Shown here: in pieces, positions 1-4,009 of the stretch
Numbering within the stretch: position 1 is the first letter of the stretch
Layout of the letters: each line of letters starts with the position of its first letter
Assembly (NCBI GenBank): GCA_023250795.1
Contig: JAHFAB010000137.1
Location: 1-5,921, forward strand
Direction of reading: 5' to 3'
Source: Bacteriovoracaceae bacterium
Lineage (GTDB): Bacteria; Bdellovibrionota; UBA1018
Length of the DNA stretch: 5,921 bases
Notes under the pieces: generated by a model
Database searches by the model: none
Told to the model about the DNA's origin: nothing
Seen by the model: the letters and a program-made list of their open reading frames with translations, nothing else
Made by a program: the position numbers and the translations under genes

Positions 1-594
1 AAGTTATCTGATGATTTGATGGGTATTTTTTTCAACGCTGATCCAGAGTTGATGAAAAAATTTAAGGAGATAAAAGACCTGACGGCGCATCAAAACCCAA
101 GTCCGAGCTACCAGGAGTTATTTCATATGATGTCTGATTTTATGTTGGACCGAATTGATCCTATACGGAAAGCCCAGAGAATCACTCGAAGACAGGAGAA
201 GAAAAAAGAGGAGATGAAAGTGGAGCAAACGGGTTTAGAAAAAACTTCAGACCACGAAGACAGTTTACTTCAGCCGGCTGAAGTTCAGCACAAAGTTCAG
301 CACCAAGTTCAAAACCCACCTGAAACCCCAAGTCGCCACTGTTCAGCTCAAGCAGAGCGGGCCGTCTGGGTCAGGGCACAGAGCAGGTGCGAGCATGTGG
401 ATGAGAAGACGGGACACAGATGTGAAGAAACGCGAAGACTCCAGCTCGATCACGTAACGCCTTATGCCGTTAGCCAGGATAGTTCAGAGCAGAATATCGA
501 ACTTGTTTGCACTCAGCACAACCTCTACAGAGCCACGCAGTGGTTTGGGAGTGAGTTTATGAAAGAAAAGATGGGGAGTACTCACATAGATTGA
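1..594 (+). CDS. HNH endonuclease-like protein, C-terminal part (5' end outside window)
   Basis: The frame is open from base 1, so the gene almost certainly starts upstream. TTG at 16 and ATG at 19 are only internal candidates, and no Shine-Dalgarno sequence precedes them within the window. Numbering from TTG16, residues 3-55 are a helical segment (PELMKKFKEIKDLTAHQNP then a 'LDRIDPIRKAQR' stretch). Residues 57-105 are a charged, low-complexity linker containing a KVQH-type repeat. Residues 107-182 form an HNH module: Cys125, Cys136, Cys165 and His168 look like the structural zinc ligands, Asp145-His146 like the catalytic DH, followed by Asn160 and His168-Asn169. From memory this matches a family of HNH proteins common in Bdellovibrio and myxobacteria, whose full length is about 300-400 residues with a helical N-terminal half. 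Such proteins are presumed metal-dependent DNA nucleases, but the biological role of this family is not established. The HNH core appears intact. TGA stop at 592-594. Confidence 0.85.
   Translation, partial: KLSDDLMGIFFNADPELMKKFKEIKDLTAHQNPSPSYQELFHMMSDFMLDRIDPIRKAQRITRRQEKKKEEMKVEQTGLEKTSDHEDSLLQPAEVQHKVQHQVQNPPETPSRHCSAQAERAVWVRAQSRCEHVDEKTGHRCEETRRLQLDHVTPYAVSQDSSEQNIELVCTQHNLYRATQWFGSEFMKEKMGSTHID
267..284. repeat. 18-bp perfect palindrome inside the HNH gene
   Basis: ACTTCAGCC is followed directly by its exact reverse complement GGCTGAAGT. It lies in the linker-coding part of the HNH gene and abuts the 12-bp tandem repeat. It could be a protein-binding site or chance in a low-complexity region. 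Confidence 0.6.
281..316 (+). repeat. Three 12-bp tandem units in the HNH gene linker
   Basis: Units at 281-292, 293-304 and 305-316 all begin AAGTTCA. The first two differ only at the last base; the third is more diverged (AAGTTCAAAACC). Because 12 is a multiple of 3 the frame is kept, giving a VQHKVQHQVQN stretch in a linker between the helical part and the HNH module. It looks like replication slippage in a tolerant linker. Confidence 0.8.
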
Positions 595-629
595 AGGCTC
601 GCAGTTTCGCGCTAAGTTAAGGATTTTGG

Positions 630-658
630 TTGACATACGCTCCAAATTCCTGGAAAAT
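630..658 (+). promoter_or_regulatory. Putative sigma70-type promoter for the AAA ATPase gene
   Basis: A perfect TTGACA lies at 630-635. A 17-bp spacer leads to GAAAAT at 653-658, which matches four of six bases of the -10 consensus. Start of transcription would be near 665, leaving a leader of about 50 nt before GTG714. The -10 is weak, and the whole spacer and -10 are covered by the inverted repeat described separately, which fits a regulated promoter. Confidence 0.45.
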
Positions 659-682
659 GGAGCGTAGACACTCCAAATTCTG
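636..682. repeat. Operator-like array: two inverted and one direct copy of a 13-15 bp element
   Basis: Arm 1 is 636-650 (TACGCTCCAAATTCC). Arm 2 is 652-666 (GGAAAATGGAGCGTA), whose reverse complement matches arm 1 at 13 of 15 bases, including nine consecutive outer bases. A third copy, ACACTCCAAATTC at 668-680, repeats arm 1 (637-649) in direct orientation with 12 of 13 matches, 31 bp downstream, about three helical turns. No T-run follows on either strand, so a Rho-independent terminator is unlikely. The position immediately after the -35 box suggests an operator for the downstream gene. Confidence 0.65.
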
Positions 683-699
683 AACACCTAAACAACCCT

Positions 700-705
700 G
701 AGAGG
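700..705 (+). promoter_or_regulatory. Ribosome binding site deciding the GTG714 start
   Basis: GAGAGG ends 8 nt before GTG at 714, a normal spacing. An upstream in-frame GTG at 705 overlaps this purine stretch and has only a poor site of its own, so 714 is the better start. Confidence 0.6.
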
Positions 706-713
706 TGCCTACT

Positions 714-1913
714 GTGGAATATACAAAGAGACTACTAGAGTCAGAGCTCACCCATCACCTTAACAGAAATAAAAGTATTTTACTTTTAGGTCCCAGACAG
801 ACAGGAAAAACAACCTTACTCAATCAGTTTCATGCGGACTTCACTCTTTCATTTTTAAGCCCAAAAACACGTCAACGATATGAAAAAAACCCAGACCTGC
901 TCTCTGGAGAAATCAAACAACTCAAGCAAGAGAAGGCAACTACCAAAAAACAAAATTTTCTTGTAGTTTTAGATGAAATTCAAAAAGTTCCAGCTCTTTT
1001 AGATATTGTTCAAGAACTCATTGACAAAGAAATCGCACAGTTTATCTTGTGCGGTTCCTCTGCAAGAAAACTGAAACGAAACTCTAATATAAACTTACTT
1101 CCTGGCAGAGTTGTCTCTTTACATTTAGATCCCTTTACACACGCAGAATATCCAGCTGGTGATCTTTTGGAAAAAATCATTTTTGGAAGCTTGCCTGGTA
1201 TTTGTAAAACTCGTTTAAAATCGGATAAAGAAATCGATCTTCAATCTTATGTTGAAACTTATTTAGAAGAAGAAATTCGTCAAGAAGCTTTAGTCAGAAG
1301 CGTAGGAAATTTTTCCAGATTTTTAGAGTTTGCCTGTATTGAATCCGGGAAAATACAAAATTTCAGAAAACTTTCTCAAGAGATCGGAATTAGTCACACA
1401 ACTATTTCTTCTTACTATGAAATTCTAGAGGATTGTTTGATTGCAGAAAGGATCGATCCATACACCACAAGTACAACTCGGAAAAAACTGACAAAATCCT
1501 CTCGGTATCTAATCTTTGACTTAGGTGTAAGAAGAGTTTGTTCTCATGAAGGTTCAAAACTCAACACTCCACGGTATGGAGAAATTTTTGAACAATATGT
1601 AGGACTCGAGCTTTTGAGATATACTCGGGTTTTTTCAAAATCTATCCAACTCCAGTTCTGGAGAGATCCAGGTGGACCTGAAATAGATTGGATACTCAAT
1701 CATAATAATAAACTCACCCCCATTGAGGTCAAATGGTCTGAGTCCCCGACTTTATCCGATGTAAAACACCTCATGACTTTTCTGAAAGAATACCCTGACT
1801 CAACCCAAGAAGCTTTTATCATCTGTCGTACTCCACGACCCTACAAAATTACCTCTAACATTACTGCCTTTCCCTGGGAAAGAATCAAAGAAGTGGTAGA
1901 GAAATCCGTTTGA
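714..1913 (+). CDS. AAA family ATPase with DUF4143-type C-terminal domain
   Basis: This 399-residue protein has the usual length for the AAA_14/DUF4143 family. The Walker A loop GPRQTGKTT is at residues 26-34. The Walker B strand FLVVLDE is at 82-88, with Asp87-Glu88 as expected for Mg2+ and water activation. A sensor-like strand FILCGSS lies at 110-116, followed by the family-typical 'PGRVVSLHLDPFTHAEY' segment at 130-146. A winged-helix-like region (LSQEIGIS...ISSYYEILEDC) spans about 220-241. The C-terminal half ends in a PD-(D/E)XK-like core, with EIDWIL (Asp325) then IEVKW (Glu338, Lys340), so the nuclease-like residues are present. Members are cytoplasmic and hydrolyse ATP by family knowledge; their cellular role is unknown. 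GTG714 is chosen over GTG705 on ribosome-site spacing. The gene is AT-rich: 961-1020 has 17 G+C of 60. Stop TGA lies 62 bp before the tRNA. Confidence 0.9.
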   Translation: MEYTKRLLESELTHHLNRNKSILLLGPRQTGKTTLLNQFHADFTLSFLSPKTRQRYEKNPDLLSGEIKQLKQEKATTKKQNFLVVLDEIQKVPALLDIVQELIDKEIAQFILCGSSARKLKRNSNINLLPGRVVSLHLDPFTHAEYPAGDLLEKIIFGSLPGICKTRLKSDKEIDLQSYVETYLEEEIRQEALVRSVGNFSRFLEFACIESGKIQNFRKLSQEIGISHTTISSYYEILEDCLIAERIDPYTTSTTRKKLTKSSRYLIFDLGVRRVCSHEGSKLNTPRYGEIFEQYVGLELLRYTRVFSKSIQLQFWRDPGGPEIDWILNHNNKLTPIEVKWSESPTLSDVKHLMTFLKEYPDSTQEAFIICRTPRPYKITSNITAFPWERIKEVVEKSV

Positions 1914-1975
1914 TCTATCGAAATCGATTGTAAAACTCTAATATTTTGTTAGAAGGGATAGTACTCAATAAGTAA

Positions 1976-2048
1976 GGGGCTGTAGCTCAACTGGTAGAGC
2001 GCCACAATGGCATTGTGGAGGTCGTCGGTTCGATCCCGATCAGCTCCA
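1976..2048 (+). tRNA. tRNA-Ala (anticodon GGC)
   Basis: The 73-nt sequence folds as a complete cloverleaf. The acceptor arms GGGGCTG (1976-1982) and CAGCTCC (2041-2047) pair with one G-U. The D stem is GCTC/GAGC. The anticodon stem CCACA/TGTGG encloses the loop ATGGCAT, with anticodon GGC at 2009-2011. The T stem GTCGG/CCGAT carries the TTCGATC loop, with one G-U pair at its base. The discriminator A is at 2048. The sequence closely resembles the E. coli GGC alanine tRNA as I recall it. CCA is not encoded: A2048 is followed by five T (2049-2053), so CCA must be added enzymatically and the T-run may help termination. No convincing promoter was found just upstream. Confidence 0.96.
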
Positions 2049-2074
2049 TTTTTACATATAAATTATTTAACATC

Positions 2075-3859
2075 CTACCTAAATCCTCTCAGCCTGTGAT
2101 CTTCTGATAAAAAGTTCAAAAATTCCTGTACTTTTTCTACTCCAATAGAAACACCTAATCTTTCAGAAAGTTTCTGGCTCAGCATTTGAACGTCTGCGCC
2201 TTCAGCCCCCCCTTTAGTTCCCTCTATGATAACATCTACCATTTCCTTAAAAATTTCTCTATCTTCCCTGGGAAGTTTACCACCAATATCTTCAACTATC
2301 TCAAACAATTCACCTCTATTTACTTCTTCTCCTGAATCATATTTTTGTATACCCAATATTTTTTTCACACTTATTATGGTCTTTCCCCCTCCTTGCTCTT
2401 GTATTACTTCTTTCTGATACTCCGCAACGGATAGACCATATCCCTTCCAAAATTTCTTTCTAATCTGTTTTGGATCTAACCCTGCATGAATCAATGTCTC
2501 ATCCCAGGAACCGTAAAGTTTGACACCTCTCCTTATAATAGCCTGACCTGTTCTTGATTCTCCTAAAATATTTTGAACAATACCCCCCAGCTGAGAAGTA
2601 TTGTTTTCCCATAAGTACCCCCGATTCATTGGGATTCCCTTTTCATATAGCTTACGAATTAATTCTAAAAATTTTTCAGGCTTCCAAAACCTATATTCTT
2701 TTCTGAGCAATGAAACAGCCTGATTCCAATTTTTGAAATAATACTGAATCGCATGACTAAATTGCAAACCAGAGGTTCCTTTTGTTTTTCCATGAGTGAA
2801 CTCTGTCATCTCTTTTGAGTTTAATTTTAAAATGTCTTTCATTTTTACTTTATCTTTTTGAATGATTTCAACCACCACCAAAACCGTTTCTTTTGATAAT
2901 GAGTCTGGATCAAAACCAGACGCCCTGTGAGGATCAATGTCAAGCTCAGCAAGGACTTCATCCCAATGGGTAAAATAAGATTTGGAACCCCTTATTAGCG
3001 CATTCCCTACTGTTTTTTCCAAAGCAAGGTCTCGGCCCAAGACTGCTGCGACGATTTCTTTTGTTTGAGAAGACTGATCTTTCCAAAGACTTTTTTGATC
3101 CACTGGGATTTTGGCTCGATAAAGTTTTTGGGTAATCTCCAAAATTTGTTTTCGATTGTACATGGATTTTCTTACAAAAATACCTAGAGTCTGTGGGTCA
3201 ATATTGGATTCCTTAAACGCGTTTGGCCAAAGGGTAAAAATTCTCAATGCTGCCCTATAAAAAGCTGCCCCAGAAGCCTGATAGGGTATTTTTCCATCTG
3301 TCATTTTGAATAAATCATCTTTAGAATATTTTACAAAATCTTCCGCGTTTAACTTGATTTTATCTTTATATTGATAAAGTACCTGAATCGTTGCGGTAAT
3401 TTTATCTTCAGTCCACTGTACTTTTCCTGATTGAGAACCATCAACTAACTCTTTGCTTTGTTTTTTTTTCAGACCGTCGCTTCTCAGTTCAAATTGATCT
3501 CTCCCCTTAGTAGTAATTTTCGCAGCCCTCAAAGCTGCCTCCCAAGATCCAAATATCCGCCAAGCGGCATGATAGAGAGCTTGTCCCGGTTTTTTATTCA
3601 ACATCCAAACCCCGGTCAACTCATGAAATTCGTCAGCCGTTAAACTGCGAATACTGAGCGAATTAAATTCTATTGTATCCTTTGATTCTATTGTTTTAAG
3701 TAAATAGACTACTTTTTCCTTAGACCATCCTCGAGTTGCCAATGAGCCAGTGACTTGTTCAATGCAACCCGAACTAGCCGAACTAGCATGATCTGCAGTC
3801 CCTTCTGCAGCAAAGACTGTTTGCGGCTGTAATAGAATAAATAAAATAATGCATCGCAT
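2075..3859 (-). CDS. Exported protein with five homing-endonuclease-associated-like repeats, function unknown
   Basis: From ATG3859 the protein has 594 residues. MRCIILFILLQPQTVFA (1-17) reads as a Sec signal peptide with a V-F-A cleavage site, so the mature protein should leave the cytoplasm. A short Ser/Ala-rich stretch follows. Five degenerate repeats of about 70-77 residues begin near residues 45, 149, 234, 321 and 392. They end in segments such as FGSWEAALRAAKI, FTHWDEVLAELDIDP and YGSWDETLIHAGLDP. The closing signature resembles the 'homing endonuclease associated repeat' family as I remember it, normally a small helical DNA-contacting module. The tail (464-594) is charged and contains a helix-turn-helix-like stretch, LSQKLSERLGVSIGVEKVQ (about 560-578). 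A longer reading from GTG3883 has no ribosome site, whereas ATG3859 has GGGGA 10 nt upstream. The gene converges on the tRNA and diverges from the dikinase gene. No catalytic motif is recognised. Confidence 0.85.
   Translation of the reverse strand: MRCIILFILLQPQTVFAAEGTADHASSASSGCIEQVTGSLATRGWSKEKVVYLLKTIESKDTIEFNSLSIRSLTADEFHELTGVWMLNKKPGQALYHAAWRIFGSWEAALRAAKITTKGRDQFELRSDGLKKKQSKELVDGSQSGKVQWTEDKITATIQVLYQYKDKIKLNAEDFVKYSKDDLFKMTDGKIPYQASGAAFYRAALRIFTLWPNAFKESNIDPQTLGIFVRKSMYNRKQILEITQKLYRAKIPVDQKSLWKDQSSQTKEIVAAVLGRDLALEKTVGNALIRGSKSYFTHWDEVLAELDIDPHRASGFDPDSLSKETVLVVVEIIQKDKVKMKDILKLNSKEMTEFTHGKTKGTSGLQFSHAIQYYFKNWNQAVSLLRKEYRFWKPEKFLELIRKLYEKGIPMNRGYLWENNTSQLGGIVQNILGESRTGQAIIRRGVKLYGSWDETLIHAGLDPKQIRKKFWKGYGLSVAEYQKEVIQEQGGGKTIISVKKILGIQKYDSGEEVNRGELFEIVEDIGGKLPREDREIFKEMVDVIIEGTKGGAEGADVQMLSQKLSERLGVSIGVEKVQEFLNFLSEDHRLRGFR
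2471..3727 (-). repeat. Array of five degenerate protein repeats in two subtypes
   Basis: Repeats 1, 2 and 4 share the layout '(S/T)xxEFxxLTxG...G...(F/L)YxAAxRIFxxW'. Repeats 3 and 5 share 'KLYxxxIP...LWxxxxSQ...IVxxxLG...G.A(L/I)IRxG.K.Y..W(D)E.L'. The order is therefore B-B-A-B-A, and repeats 2-3 and 4-5 look like copies of a two-repeat unit. Repeat 3 carries a short insertion (about four residues, ALEK) relative to repeat 5. The similarity is clear only at protein level, so the duplication is old. Confidence 0.7.
3809..3859 (-). other. Signal peptide coding segment of the repeat protein
   Basis: The segment has a short basic start (Met-Arg), a hydrophobic core CIILFILL, a polar QPQT turn and V-F-A before AEG, giving a plausible signal peptidase I site after Ala17. 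A Cys further on (after SSASSG) is too distant and lacks a proper lipobox, so this does not look like a lipoprotein. Confidence 0.75.
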
Positions 3860-3869
3860 TATACTAAAG

Positions 3870-3874
3870 TCCCC
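3870..3874 (-). promoter_or_regulatory. Ribosome binding site for the repeat protein
   Basis: On the minus strand GGGGA lies 10 nt before ATG3859. It supports the shorter start over GTG3883, which has no purine-rich site. The spacing is slightly long, so confidence is moderate. Confidence 0.45.
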
Positions 3875-3951
3875 ATTCCTCACTGTTTCGACAAAACCTC
3901 ATGAAAAAAGAAGAGAAAATCTATTGACAGCACATCCCAGCAATTCCCCAT

Positions 3952-3980
3952 TTGACACTCCGCAACCCTTCAGCTATGAC
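3952..3980 (+). promoter_or_regulatory. Putative sigma70-type promoter for the dikinase gene
   Basis: TTGACA at 3952-3957 is perfect. A 17-bp spacer leads to TATGAC at 3975-3980, four of six matches to the -10 consensus. Transcription would start near 3987, giving a leader of about 23 nt. A second perfect TTGACA at 3924-3929 has no -10 at normal spacing. A near-repeat, GACACTCCGCA at 3954-3964 and GACACCCGCA at 3978-3987, overlaps both boxes and could be a regulator site. No clear promoter for the divergent minus-strand gene was found in 3860-4009. Confidence 0.6.
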
Positions 3981-3995
3981 ACCCGCATTGGGTCT

Positions 3996-4002
3996 GAGGG
4001 GG
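3996..4002 (+). promoter_or_regulatory. Ribosome binding site of the dikinase gene
   Basis: GAGGGGG ends 7 nt before ATG4010. A TGA in the same frame at 3995-3997 rules out any earlier start. Confidence 0.75.
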
Positions 4003-4009
4003 TTACATT

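Noticed and set aside
636..666. Inverted repeat read as a terminator of the HNH gene
   Set aside because: There is no T-run after the stem on either strand, and it directly follows a perfect -35 box, so an operator is the better reading.
484..687. Open frame on the minus strand across the HNH gene end and the intergenic gap
   Set aside because: It overlaps the conserved HNH codons, its product has no recognisable motif, and it runs through the operator-like repeats. It is a shadow frame.
2030..2038. The 9-mer TCGATCCCG of the tRNA T arm recurs at 4524-4532, as if an attachment-site repeat
   Set aside because: It is only 9 bp, lies inside the dikinase coding region and does not extend to the tRNA end; chance match.
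2226..2417. Plus-strand open frame inside the repeat-protein gene
   Set aside because: Its low-complexity Ser/Ile product mirrors the antisense of a real coding region; no ribosome site supports it.
3458..3643. Plus-strand open frame opposite the first and second repeats
   Set aside because: It lies antisense to clearly conserved repeat codons and shows no motif.
3758..3769. Cys after SSASSG in the repeat protein as a lipoprotein lipobox
   Set aside because: It is about 15 residues past the predicted cleavage site, with Ser rather than Leu at -3 and no hydrophobic core immediately before it.
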